This document shows positions 1 through 11,219 of a stretch of 64,000 bases of DNA, piece by piece; the first letter of the stretch is position 1, and the number at the start of each line of letters is the position of its first letter. The stretch is from Mesorhizobium loti (GTDB lineage Bacteria > Pseudomonadota > Alphaproteobacteria > Rhizobiales > Rhizobiaceae). Location of the stretch: contig NZ_QGGH01000017.1 of the NCBI RefSeq assembly GCF_003148495.1, positions 44,416 to 108,415 of the forward strand, in the 5' to 3' direction. The notes under the pieces are model-generated. The model made no database searches. It was not told the origin of the DNA and saw nothing but the letters and a program-made list of their open reading frames with translations. The position numbers and the translations under genes are program-made.

Positions 1-1
1 T

Positions 2-763
2 GACCGCGAGCCGGCGCTGACTTCGTCGCGCGGCGGCATTGCTGGCGGCATATTGTGTCCGACCGACGAAACCGGCGACGCCGCCAAGTTCACGCGCGCA
101 CTGGCGGCCATCGTCGAAACGAGGGGCGGCAAGATCCTGACAGACACCAGGATCGTCGGGATCGAACGCAGGAACGACGCGATCACCCGGGTCGTCACCG
201 ACAAGGGAGAGGTGTTGGCCGACACCTACGTTCTGTGCCTGGGCGCGGAAAGCCCGATCCTTGCCCGCAAGATCGGCCTCGGTCTGCCGATCTACCCGAT
301 CAAGGGATATTCGCTGACCATTCCCATCGTCGACCAGGCCCTGGCTCCAAAACTTCCCGTGATCGATGAGCACAACCTCGTTGCCATCACGCCGATGGGC
401 GATCGCATCCGCGTCACCGCCACCGCAGAGTTTGCAGGCTATGATCTTAGCCACAAACCCTCCGATTTCGCGTTCATGAAGCGTGTCACGCAGAATCTTT
501 TTCCACGCGGTATCGCCTATGATCGTGCCGAGATGCGGGCCTGTCTGAGGCCAATGACGCCCGACAATCTGCCGATCCTCGGCCGGCGCAACATCAAAAA
601 CCTCTGGCTGAACACCGGCCACGGCCATATCGGCTGGACCATGGCGCATGGATCGGCCCGCATCGTCGCCGATCTGATCGCCGGCCGGGCCGCGCCAATC
701 GCCCTCGATGGTATCCTTCCCACACAGGCGCGGTTCGCCGAACCAAGCGCCGCAAAGGCTTGA
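2..763 (+). CDS. FAD-dependent D-amino-acid dehydrogenase/oxidase family protein (5' truncated)
   Basis: The reading frame is open from the window edge, so the N-terminal FAD-binding part lies outside. The visible 253 residues match the C-terminal half of the DadA/DAO fold: a GDAAKF segment early on (the family reads D-x-x-G-D-x-x-x-F), a substrate domain with KGYSLTIP, and the closing FAD motif LNTGHGHIGWTMAHGS, where GHGxxGWTM is typical of DadA. Such enzymes oxidise D-amino acids, or related secondary amines, to oxo acids and pass electrons to a quinone or oxygen. The exact substrate cannot be read from this half. The stop is almost continuous with the GntR-family regulator that follows, which suggests co-transcription. 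Confidence 0.85.
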   Translation, partial: DREPALTSSRGGIAGGILCPTDETGDAAKFTRALAAIVETRGGKILTDTRIVGIERRNDAITRVVTDKGEVLADTYVLCLGAESPILARKIGLGLPIYPIKGYSLTIPIVDQALAPKLPVIDEHNLVAITPMGDRIRVTATAEFAGYDLSHKPSDFAFMKRVTQNLFPRGIAYDRAEMRACLRPMTPDNLPILGRRNIKNLWLNTGHGHIGWTMAHGSARIVADLIAGRAAPIALDGILPTQARFAEPSAAKA

Positions 764-771
764 CCGACGCC

Positions 772-1500
772 ATGCTCCGACCCACCAGGCAAAGCAACCA
801 GGACAACAATGCGGCGTCGGCATCCAAGCCAATCAAGACCGGCCCGCGTGTCTATGAAGAGATCCGTCGGATGGCGATGGACTATCGCTTCAAGCCGAAC
901 GAACGCATCAACGAAGTGGCGCTTGCCGCGAGGCTGAACGTCAGCCGCAGCCCGATCCGGGAGGCCCTCCAGCGGCTGGTCACGGAGGAACTCATCACCT
1001 TCCAGACCAATCGCGGCTTCTTCTGCCGCGGCTTCGATGTCGACGAAATCGTCAATCTTTCCGATGTGCGGGCCGTGCTCGAGGACCGCTCCCTCAGGCT
1101 GGCAATCCAGCGCGCGACCAATGAGGAACTCGCCGCGCTCGTCGACTGGTGGACGCTGACCATGGCGCGAGCCGACTCATTTTCCAGCGCCGAACTGACC
1201 GCCAGGGACGAGGAATTTCACATCCGCATCGCCAGGCTGTCAGGCAATCCCGAACTGGCGCGCATGCTCGAAGGCATCAACACGCGCATCCATTTCGTTC
1301 GCAAGATCGAAGTGGAGAAGCACCGGCGACTGTCGACGACTTACACCGAACACAGCGAGATCGCCCGGGCCATGGTCGCCCGCGATGCCGACAGCGCCGC
1401 CAGGCTCATGCATGACCACATCGCCATCAGTGTCGCCGATGCCATGTCGACCGTTCGGGAAGGCCTCGCCCGGATATACATCGATGTAGGCCAGATCTGA
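772..1500 (+). CDS. GntR-family transcriptional regulator, FadR/FCD type
   Basis: A 242-residue regulator with an N-terminal winged helix-turn-helix (about residues 20-85, including ARLNVSRSPIREAL, the usual GntR recognition helix) and an all-helical FCD ligand domain. FCD ligand positions are visible as D-x-x-F-H (DEEFHIRIA) and later histidines (TEHSEIARA, MHDHIA), which in this family hold a metal and a carboxylate effector. The ATG at 772 is chosen; a TTG at 760 overlapping the preceding stop is possible. Its position just after the D-amino-acid oxidoreductase suggests it controls that catabolic operon; this is inferred from position only. Confidence 0.85.
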   Translation: MLRPTRQSNQDNNAASASKPIKTGPRVYEEIRRMAMDYRFKPNERINEVALAARLNVSRSPIREALQRLVTEELITFQTNRGFFCRGFDVDEIVNLSDVRAVLEDRSLRLAIQRATNEELAALVDWWTLTMARADSFSSAELTARDEEFHIRIARLSGNPELARMLEGINTRIHFVRKIEVEKHRRLSTTYTEHSEIARAMVARDADSAARLMHDHIAISVADAMSTVREGLARIYIDVGQI

Positions 1501-1518
1501 TCAGGCAACCTTTGCCGG

Positions 1519-2520
1519 TCAGGCGACCTTGTCGAGCAGCGGCCTCAGCGCCGGGTGGATTTCCGGCGAGGCGTGCTTGATCAGCGTCAGCAGCGCGCGT
1601 TCGTTCTCGTACAGAGGCCGGTCCGCGCCGATATGCTCGATCAGCCAGCCGGCTTCGCCGGCATCGATCGTCTCGGCGCGGCGGGCCAGGGCCTCGGCCG
1701 CCCTGTTCTTGGCTTCCCACTCGGCCTCGATGTCGCCTGGAGACCGATAGGCTTCCATGATGCCGGCAAGACCGCCGGAGATCATGCGGCTGAAGAAACC
1801 GCCGATTTCCGGATCGGCGTGTTCGAGGAAGACATCACGGCGCAGCGCCACATCGCGCGTCGGCGCTTCATAGCCGGCCGAGCACATGACGAAATTGGCG
1901 ATCGCCTTGACGAACAGGTCGTTCCAGGACGGATCGTTGTGTCCTTGAGCGGTCCGCTCATTGATCCTGAACAGCACTTCGGCCTCGGCGCGGGTGATGG
2001 CGATGTTGCCGTCGCCGCCATGGGCATGGAGGATCCGGCGCAGCAGCTCGACCTCGGCCTTGGCGATCAAACCGGGAACCAGTGCGCCGCCGAGCATCAG
2101 CGGCCCCTTGCCGTCGATAACGGCATGCGCCACCTGCTCCAGCGCATAGACGCAAAGCTGACCCGGCGACGATCTCGCCTCTTCCAGCACATGGACCAGC
2201 AATTCGAGTTCGGTCCGGCTGTCGACCATGCCGTCACGCGAGATCGTACGGATCAGCCAGTCGGCATTGTCCTGCGAGATATAGCCCGACGGCTTTTCCT
2301 GGTGGACGATGTAGTCGGTGACCGCCTCGATGAAGAAGGGCGGCCATTCCTGGCATTTGTCCTTGGCCGTGGCGTCGAGCGCGAACAGCGCCTCGGCCTC
2401 GCCGCGCGTCACCACGCCATCGCCGAACACCTCATGGCGCAGCATCGCCACATCCTCCGCGGCGATGCTGCTTTTCGAGGTCAGCCCGGCCACCGGCGCA
2501 CTCATGATCAATTCGCCCAT
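1519..2520 (-). CDS. Conserved protein with duplicated TerB-like helical modules
   Basis: A 333-residue soluble protein with no signal peptide or membrane segment. It has a clear internal duplication. Residues 27-72 and 160-212 align around ITRAEAEVLF/VTRGEAEALF, a run ending in W and an FIEAV/FVKAI-A helix. Residues 86-119 and 290-325 align around ADWLI/AGWLI. The pattern of short acidic loops followed by helices resembles TerB-like or EF-hand-like helical folds, but no complete metal-binding loop is evident. The ATG at 2520 is preceded by GGGGA at good spacing. It converges with the GntR gene. No function can be assigned; similar unknown proteins are common in Rhizobiales. Confidence 0.75.
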   Translation of the reverse strand: MGELIMSAPVAGLTSKSSIAAEDVAMLRHEVFGDGVVTRGEAEALFALDATAKDKCQEWPPFFIEAVTDYIVHQEKPSGYISQDNADWLIRTISRDGMVDSRTELELLVHVLEEARSSPGQLCVYALEQVAHAVIDGKGPLMLGGALVPGLIAKAEVELLRRILHAHGGDGNIAITRAEAEVLFRINERTAQGHNDPSWNDLFVKAIANFVMCSAGYEAPTRDVALRRDVFLEHADPEIGGFFSRMISGGLAGIMEAYRSPGDIEAEWEAKNRAAEALARRAETIDAGEAGWLIEHIGADRPLYENERALLTLIKHASPEIHPALRPLLDKVA

Positions 2521-2635
2521 TTGTCGTCCCCGTCCGCCGCCGGCAATACCAGCCCCAAAGCGTCATGCCTGCCACCATATCAGCAGTGTCTTGAAAAACC
2601 GGCAAACGGCGTGGTTAGCGAAGACTTGTCGGCCA

Positions 2636-2741
2636 ATGCATGTCGCCCAAAAGTGTGCCGCGGGTTTGGGCGAACGACATGCATCAAAACAGAGAGCTAA
2701 AGTGCGTCGCCTGACTCCGTTTCAGCGCGACGCGCTTTAGA
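2636..2741. repeat. Palindromic intergenic repeat, copy A
   Basis: Two nested hairpins lie between the TerB-like gene and the glycine riboswitch. The outer arms are TGCATGTCG and CGACATGCA with inner arms CCCAAAA and GTTTGGG. A second hairpin follows with arms ending in GCGACGCGCTTTA. The same architecture and most of the sequence recur at 41022-41101, so this is a dispersed repeat rather than a single terminator. Confidence 0.75.
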
Positions 2742-2817
2742 TGTCGCTGACAGGTGACAAGCCGTCGCGCACAAGCTATGGATGGCGCGTCGAGGACTCA
2801 GGGTCCGAGTCCTACCT

Positions 2818-3003
2818 GTTTGCGGGAGAGAGCAGCGAAAGCTGCCGCCGAAGGGGAAATCGCCCGAAATCTCTCAGGCAAAAGAACCGTAGACGGGAAA
2901 GACACTCTGGAAAGTCGGGGCTTGCCCCCGCGCCGAAGGTGTAAGCGCCGCTGACAGAGTTCCGGCAGCGCGAGTCTCTCAGGCTTCAGACAGAGGGGCA
3001 CGG
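2818..3003 (+). promoter_or_regulatory. Tandem glycine riboswitch
   Basis: Two consecutive aptamers lie directly upstream of gcvT. Aptamer 1 (about 2818-2897) shows GGAGAG at 2825, GCCGAAGGGG at 2847 and CTCTCAGGCAAAAGA at 2871. Aptamer 2 (about 2898-3003) shows GCCGAAGGTG at 2932 and TCTCTCAGGC near 2975 followed by ACAGAGGGG. These are the hallmark blocks of glycine aptamers. In known cases glycine binding turns on gcvTHP expression so that excess glycine is degraded. About 45 bases separate the second aptamer from the gcvT start, so control may act at translation or at a hairpin in that leader. Confidence 0.95.
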
Positions 3004-3048
3004 ACTGGTCGCCATTCGCGACCGATTGCGTGCGACTCTGGAGACGAC

Positions 3049-4146
3049 ATGACGGGCGACACAAAACACCTCCCCCTAGAAGATATCCACATGGCCGCCG
3101 GTGCGCGCTTTGGCGCCTTTGCCGGCTGGTCGATGCCGCTGACCTATCCGGCCGGCGTCATGAAGGAACATCTTCACACCCGCGAACGGGCAGGCCTGTT
3201 CGACATCTCGCATATGAAACTGTTCGAGGTCAGCGGACCGGAGGCGGTTGCGCTGCTCAACCGTGCTTGCCCGCTGGACGCCGGCGCGCTCGAGATTTCG
3301 CAGTCCAAATTGTCCTTCTTCCTGAATGAGGCAGGCGGCATTCTGGACGATCTGATCGTCACCAGGCTTGGCGATATCAGATTCATGGTGGTCGCCAATG
3401 CCGGCAACGCCGTGGCCGACGAAAAGCATTTGCGTGCGCTTGCCGCGGATTTCGACGCCAAGGTCGAGCCGCTCGACCGCGTCTTTCTCGCGATCCAGGG
3501 TCCGGAGGCCTGGGCTGCTCTTTCCCGCGCCGGCATCGAGACCGGCTCGCTGCTGTTCATGCACGGTGTGGAACCGCGGAAGAACTGGTTCATGAGCCGC
3601 TCGGGCTATACCGGCGAGGACGGTTTCGAGATCGGGCTGCCGGAGGCCGATGCGCGCGATCTCGTTGCGAAATTGCTCGACGATGAACGCGTGCTGTGGA
3701 TCGGGCTGGCTGCCCGCGACAGCCTGCGGCTGGAGGCAGGGCTCTGCCTGCATGGCCAGGACATCACGCCGGAGACCGACCCGGCCAGCGCCGCCTTGAT
3801 GTGGGCCATCCCGAAGGACATCCGCGCTTCCGGCGCTTTCATCGGCGCCGATGCGCTCCGCGCCGCCGTGGAACGAGGACCCGCGCAAAAGCGAGTTGGG
3901 CTTAAACCGGAAGGCCGCCAGCCGGTGCGCGGCGGTGCCGCGCTCTTTGATGCCGACGGCAAGCCCGCTGGCCATGTCACATCGGGCGGCTTCGGCCCCT
4001 CGGCCGGCCATCCGGTCGCCATGGGCTATGTCGCGGCACCGCTGGCCAAGCCCGGAACGCGGGTCTTTGCCGATGTTCGCGGCACGAAAATCCCAGTCGA
4101 CATCAGCTCCCTGCCCTTCACTCCGCATCGCTACCGCAAAGGATGA
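3049..4146 (+). CDS. gcvT: Aminomethyltransferase, glycine cleavage system T protein
   Basis: A 365-residue T protein, the usual length. It transfers the methylene group from the aminomethyl-lipoyl H protein to tetrahydrofolate and releases ammonia. Diagnostic stretches are FDISHMKLFEVSG near residue 50, SRSGYTGEDGFEIGLP near residue 184, a GLAARDSLRLEAGLCLHGQD block near residue 220, and the C-terminal barrel ending SLPFTPHRYRK. The ATG at 3049 follows CTGGAGACG, a good ribosome-binding site after the riboswitch. It is the first gene of gcvT-gcvH-gcvP; its stop overlaps a possible ATG of gcvH. Confidence 0.97.
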   Translation: MTGDTKHLPLEDIHMAAGARFGAFAGWSMPLTYPAGVMKEHLHTRERAGLFDISHMKLFEVSGPEAVALLNRACPLDAGALEISQSKLSFFLNEAGGILDDLIVTRLGDIRFMVVANAGNAVADEKHLRALAADFDAKVEPLDRVFLAIQGPEAWAALSRAGIETGSLLFMHGVEPRKNWFMSRSGYTGEDGFEIGLPEADARDLVAKLLDDERVLWIGLAARDSLRLEAGLCLHGQDITPETDPASAALMWAIPKDIRASGAFIGADALRAAVERGPAQKRVGLKPEGRQPVRGGAALFDADGKPAGHVTSGGFGPSAGHPVAMGYVAAPLAKPGTRVFADVRGTKIPVDISSLPFTPHRYRKG

Positions 4147-4151
4147 TTTCC

Positions 4152-4520
4152 ATGGCAACGACCTATTTCACATCAGATCACGAATGGCTCCGCGTCGAGG
4201 GCGGCATCGCCACTGTCGGCATCACCGACTATGCGCAGGAACAGCTCGGCGATCTCGTCTTCGTCGAATTGCCGGAGACCGGAAAGAAATTGACCAAGGG
4301 CGATACCGCCGTCGTGGTCGAATCCGTCAAGGCGGCTTCCGACGTCTACGCGCCGGTCGATGGTGAGATCACCGAAGCCAACGGCACGCTGTCGTCGGAC
4401 CCGTCACTGGTCAATTCGGCGGCAACCGGCGCCGGCTGGCTGTGGAAGATGAAGCTTGCCGACGAAAGCCAACTCGCGGGCCTCATGGATGAGGCCGCCT
4501 ACAAAGCCCATATCGGCTGA
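4152..4520 (+). CDS. gcvH: Glycine cleavage system H protein
   Basis: A 122-residue lipoyl carrier that shuttles the aminomethyl group between the P, T and L proteins. The lipoylated lysine is K60 in VVVESVKAASDVYAPV. The N-terminus YFTSDHEWLRVE is typical. The ATG at 4152 is chosen because AAAGGA sits at suitable spacing; an ATG at 4143 overlapping the gcvT stop (ATGA) would add three residues. It lies between gcvT and gcvP in one operon under the glycine riboswitch. Confidence 0.97.
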   Translation: MATTYFTSDHEWLRVEGGIATVGITDYAQEQLGDLVFVELPETGKKLTKGDTAVVVESVKAASDVYAPVDGEITEANGTLSSDPSLVNSAATGAGWLWKMKLADESQLAGLMDEAAYKAHIG

Positions 4521-4537
4521 TATCAGGACGTATTGAC

Positions 4538-7348
<2,811 letters not shown>

Positions 7349-8524
7349 TTAAGCGGAGCGCAAGGCCGGCTTGACCGGGTCGGCCTTGTCTAGTGCCGTC
7401 CGACCGATGACGCAATTTCGACCGGCGCGCTTGGCGGCGTAGAGCGCCGCGTCGGCCTCGGCAAGCACGTCATCGAGGGTGCGGCCGCTTGCCTCGCCAA
7501 AGCCGATGCCGCCGCTGACCGTACTGCGCAACTTGCCGAGTTGGGTGGCGACGATCTCGGTGCCGAAGGCCACACAGATCTTGCTGGCGAGATCATGGGC
7601 CTTCTCTTCCGTCATTCGCGACATGACGACGGCGAATTCCTCGCCGCCCAGGCGAAAGGCGTCGACGCCGGTCCTGGCATATTTCTTGATCACCGCGGCG
7701 AAGCGGCACAAGACCTGGTCTCCGACCGGATGACCATAGACATCGTTCGTCCGCTTGAAGTGGTCGAGGTCGAACATGACGACGGACATGAACGGACCGA
7801 AACTCCGCTCACCGTAGAGCGACGTCAACGCCCGGCGGTTCATCAACCCCGTCAGCGGGTCGGTCATGGTCTCGGCCTTCAGCTCGATCTGCGCCTGCAG
7901 ATGGTGGAGGGAGAGCGTCAATGCGCCGAGCCCGGTCATGCAGGCCACCGCCACGACGGAATTCAGTCGTTCGGCCCAGTTGTCGGGCGCGGTCGCGAGC
8001 GTCCATTGCCCCTTGGTCAGCAGAACCATGCCGCAGAGCGCAAACGACACCGCGCAGGTGCCGCTCAGAAACGAAACCACCAGCAGGATGCGGCGATCAT
8101 GGCTGCCGTTGATCCAGAACATGGCGCCGATCGCCGACAGCAGCGCCGTCACCGTGGTGTAGGTGATGATGAAGCCGACGCCATCAAGGCCCAGAAGGGT
8201 CACGGCGGCACAGATAGCCATGGCGGCAAGCGCCGGTGCAACGGCACGTCTGTAGCCGTGCACGCCCAGATATTGCATGGCCGACACGCAGAGGATCAGG
8301 AACCCTAGAGTGAGCAACGCAAGCACGATCTGACAGAGCAGCGGATCGGGATCCTTGGTGTATCGCCAGAACAGGATCACATGCGCGACGAGCACCAGAA
8401 TGCCGCACGCCACCGTCAGCACGAAGCCTGCCTTGGGCGCGGTGAACCAGATCGCAAACATGGTGACGCTGAGGCAGATGCCCGACAGCGCGGCTGCGAG
8501 CAGGAGCGAACTGAAGTCCAGCAT
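7349..8524 (-). CDS. Membrane-bound diguanylate cyclase (GGDEF)
   Basis: About 391 residues. The N-terminal 205 residues hold six or seven hydrophobic helices with no recognisable ligand domain. A GGDEF domain follows, with MTDPLTGLMNRRAL, FDLDHFKRTND and the active-site GGEEF (residues 296-300 counted from the TTG noted below). It should make cyclic-di-GMP from two GTP. The usual inhibitory I-site RxxD before GGEEF reads R-T-G-V, with the aspartate one residue late, so product inhibition may be lost or altered. The ATG at 8524 is used; a TTG at 8533 with closer GAGAGG is an alternative. Cyclic-di-GMP could affect the pilus genes upstream; that link is speculative. Confidence 0.9.
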   Translation of the reverse strand: MLDFSSLLLAAALSGICLSVTMFAIWFTAPKAGFVLTVACGILVLVAHVILFWRYTKDPDPLLCQIVLALLTLGFLILCVSAMQYLGVHGYRRAVAPALAAMAICAAVTLLGLDGVGFIITYTTVTALLSAIGAMFWINGSHDRRILLVVSFLSGTCAVSFALCGMVLLTKGQWTLATAPDNWAERLNSVVAVACMTGLGALTLSLHHLQAQIELKAETMTDPLTGLMNRRALTSLYGERSFGPFMSVVMFDLDHFKRTNDVYGHPVGDQVLCRFAAVIKKYARTGVDAFRLGGEEFAVVMSRMTEEKAHDLASKICVAFGTEIVATQLGKLRSTVSGGIGFGEASGRTLDDVLAEADAALYAAKRAGRNCVIGRTALDKADPVKPALRSA

Positions 8525-8689
8525 ATCGGGCAAGGGCCTCTCGAGCGTCGGCGGTTACGCCGCATTCTAGGTCAGCGGCAGCCCTCAGGCATGGTTTTCA
8601 GCCGATCTTTCGACGCAACCTGCCGATAGGGTTTACAAAGCGTCGATGTCTTATGTCCCGAAACCGACCCCTGTGGCGCGACGACCGGA

Positions 8690-9160
8690 TCAACCCTTGT
8701 TCAAGAGAGCGAGGTTGGCGTTGACGACAGTGGGATCGGCCATGCCGGCCTTCGCTTCGAGCAGCAGCGCCTTGGCCTTCTTGCGATTGCCGCGCAGCAG
8801 TTGCGAATAGCCCATGTTGTTGACGATCTGCGGCTTGCGGCCGGCGACTTTCAAAAGCTGGCCGTAGGCACGGTCGGCGAAGTCGAAGCGGCCGAGCTCA
8901 TCATAGGACGCAGCGAGCCCCATCCAGGCCTCGGCATTGTCGGCCTTCAACTCGACGGCCTTGCGAAAGTGCTTTTCGGCGAGGCCGTAATTGGCGTCGC
9001 GAAACTGCGCCTTGCCTTGCGCCAGATCGGAGGTGTCGATGCCTTTTGCCGCCGGTTGGATAGCGGTGGTCTTGGTCGTGTCGACGCCACCCGTCGTACA
9101 GCCAGACATCATCAAGACGGCCGCCAGCGCGGCCATTGCCGTGAACTTACTGTGACGCAT
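8690..9160 (-). CDS. tadD: TPR-repeat lipoprotein, TadD-like
   Basis: A 156-residue protein with a lipoprotein signal peptide whose lipobox ends MMSGC, so Cys20 or so would be acylated. The mature part is two to three tetratricopeptide repeats (for example AEKHFRKAVELKADNAEAW). In Tad systems the TPR lipoprotein TadD helps place or stabilise the outer-membrane secretin RcpA/CpaC. Its place at the 3' end of the cpa/tad run supports that name. A gap of about 185 bp separates it from the gene before it, so it may have its own promoter. Confidence 0.8.
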   Translation of the reverse strand: MRHSKFTAMAALAAVLMMSGCTTGGVDTTKTTAIQPAAKGIDTSDLAQGKAQFRDANYGLAEKHFRKAVELKADNAEAWMGLAASYDELGRFDFADRAYGQLLKVAGRKPQIVNNMGYSQLLRGNRKKAKALLLEAKAGMADPTVVNANLALLNKG

Positions 9161-9346
9161 GCCCCTGCCTCATCGCCCGATTTGCCGGGTCGTTCTTCAG
9201 GAAACACATTACATGAGCGGCGATTAAACTTCGGTGCCGAAACGCCGCTAAAATTTGGTTTCGGGCACACCAGCCATTAACCACCAGGCACAAGACGAAG
9301 ACTTATTCCCGAGCGAACCCCTGCAGCAAGGGCGTGAGCGGCCTTT

Positions 9347-10174
9347 TCACGGTCCCATGACCTTGAGCGCTTCCGGAACCGGGTAGCGGCTGCCGTCATA
9401 GCGCAGCCGGTAGGTCCGGTTCATCGGCTTGCCGGGATGGGGTTGGCACTCGCCATCCTTATCGGGAGACGGGTTGTCCGTATCCGTCCGCTCGGCCACC
9501 GAGATATCGTGATAGCCGCGATGGCTCACCGGGCTCATCGCCAGGCTGACCTGGCTCGAATGGAAGGATCCCGCACAATTGGCATCGCCTTCGCCGCCAT
9601 TGCCGGCCACGACGAGGCCGTCGAGAACCAGCCGCAAGGTATCGCCGGCGAGGGCATAGAGCCGCAGGTCGGTTTCGCTGAAGGGGTTGGCCTGCGAATG
9701 GTTTGCGATTTCGATGCGCAGGCCGAAGGCGGAGACCTCGGGCGCCAGCCTATAGCGGCCGGTATCGAGGTCGATCTTGCGGATGGCTAGGGCATCATCG
9801 GTGATCAGCCCTGGCTGGAGCAGGCGCTGGCGCACCTGCAGGCTGTTCCTGTCGACGACCAGAAGCTCGATATCTCCGACATGTCCGTCGTCGCTGGATT
9901 GGGCGCTGTCGGTCAGCGGCACTGCGACCAGCAGCAGGTCGTCATGGGCGGGCCATATCCTGCAGACCAGGACAAATGGCGAATCGGCATCCGCCAGGGC
10001 GATGCTGATATGGGGTTCAAGCGTGAACGAGGCGCCGTCGGCGCTCTTTCGAGCCTTGGGATAGGCCTGCTGCACCAAGGCGGCAGCATCGCCGCAATCG
10101 CCCGCCGCGGCCCAGGCGGGCGACAAACTGACCGCTGCGAGGCCAAGGAAGAGGGTGCGCAACAGCATTCGCAT
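9347..10174 (-). CDS. Exported protein of unknown function in the tad locus
   Basis: A 275-residue protein with a clean Sec signal peptide (about residues 1-22, ending AWAAA). The mature part is predicted to be mainly beta strand, has four cysteines (in GDCGDAAAL, LVCRIWP, DANCAGSF and DGECQPH) that could make two disulfides, and no known catalytic motif I recognise. The start at 10174 follows GAGAAG. It lies between tadC and tadD on the same strand with 80 bp to tadC, so it is probably transcribed with the pilus genes and acts in the periplasm or at the surface. It is not a standard Tad component. Confidence 0.7.
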   Translation of the reverse strand: MRMLLRTLFLGLAAVSLSPAWAAAGDCGDAAALVQQAYPKARKSADGASFTLEPHISIALADADSPFVLVCRIWPAHDDLLLVAVPLTDSAQSSDDGHVGDIELLVVDRNSLQVRQRLLQPGLITDDALAIRKIDLDTGRYRLAPEVSAFGLRIEIANHSQANPFSETDLRLYALAGDTLRLVLDGLVVAGNGGEGDANCAGSFHSSQVSLAMSPVSHRGYHDISVAERTDTDNPSPDKDGECQPHPGKPMNRTYRLRYDGSRYPVPEALKVMGP

Positions 10175-10255
10175 GGGCTTCTCACGTCGCAGGGGCAGAG
10201 TGCAGGCAGAACAATGGGTTGTCAGCCCCTCGATGGGGCTTTCGTGGGGCGCTCG

Positions 10256-11218
10256 CTAGTGCGCCGTCATTTTGACGATGACTGGAATCGCCGCAATCAT
10301 CAACACCACCGGCAGGATGCACACCACCACCGGCACCGACATCTTGGCCGGCAGGGCGTGCGCCTTTTCCTCGGCCAGCGACATGCGCTTGTGGCGCATA
10401 TCGTCGGAAAAGACGCGCAGCGCTCCTGACAGGCTGGTGCCGAGTTCCTTGGACTGTTGCAGCAGCGTGGCGAAGGAACGCACCTCGTCCAGGCTGAGGC
10501 GGTCGGCGAGCGCCTTCAGCGCATCGTCAAGGCTGCGCCCTGCCCTCAGCTCCAGCGACACCAGCTGCAGGTTCTGGCTGAGCGCGGGGTAAGTCTTGGC
10601 GAGTTCCTTCGAGACGCGCTCGATGCCGGCCTCCATGCTCATGCCGGCATCCGAGCAGACGATCATCAGGTCCATGAAATCGGGAAAGCCGTTGCGGTAC
10701 TCACGCCTGCGTTCCCGCACTTTCTGGCTCAGCACGAGGCCGGGCAGGAAATAGCCGGCCGCTCCCGACAGGATGACGAATGTCCAGCGGCTGGCCATCG
10801 TCGCGTCCGGGCTGGCCATCCACCGGTTGAGCACAAACACGCCGATTGCCGTGCCGATCATCGCGGTGAACCGGATCAGGAAGAACATGCCGACAGCGCG
10901 CGGCTCCATATATCCTGCCTGGATGAGCTTCATGCGCAGCCGGGCGACATTTTCCGGATCGCTCCTGGCGTAGAATTCCTGCGCCCGCTTCACCGCCTTC
11001 TCGCGCACGACGCCGGTATTCTTCTTCTGTACCGGCTCGGGCTTTGCGGCCACGGGACCGTTGTCGACCCTGAGCCGGCGCATGACCTCATTGCGATCGC
11101 CCTTCGCCGCCATCATAGGCCATGCAACAGCGGCAGCGCCCGCGGCCAGCAGCAGGATGGCCACCGGCATCAACGAGGTCGGGGCGAGCGAGGCGAGGAA
11201 TTCGATGAAGCCCTGCAT
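10256..11218 (-). CDS. tadC: Tad pilus inner-membrane platform protein TadC
   Basis: A 320-residue type II secretion F-domain protein. Hydrophobic segments lie near residues 15-35, 110-165 and 295-315, flanking the cytoplasmic GspF-like domain with the typical DFMDLMIVCSDAGMSMEAG block and LGTSLSGALRVFSDDMRHKR. With TadB it forms the inner-membrane platform through which the CpaF ATPase drives Flp pilin assembly. Only one base separates it from the tadB stop, so translation is probably coupled. Confidence 0.93.
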   Translation of the reverse strand: MQGFIEFLASLAPTSLMPVAILLLAAGAAAVAWPMMAAKGDRNEVMRRLRVDNGPVAAKPEPVQKKNTGVVREKAVKRAQEFYARSDPENVARLRMKLIQAGYMEPRAVGMFFLIRFTAMIGTAIGVFVLNRWMASPDATMASRWTFVILSGAAGYFLPGLVLSQKVRERRREYRNGFPDFMDLMIVCSDAGMSMEAGIERVSKELAKTYPALSQNLQLVSLELRAGRSLDDALKALADRLSLDEVRSFATLLQQSKELGTSLSGALRVFSDDMRHKRMSLAEEKAHALPAKMSVPVVVCILPVVLMIAAIPVIVKMTAH

Positions 11219-11219
11219 G

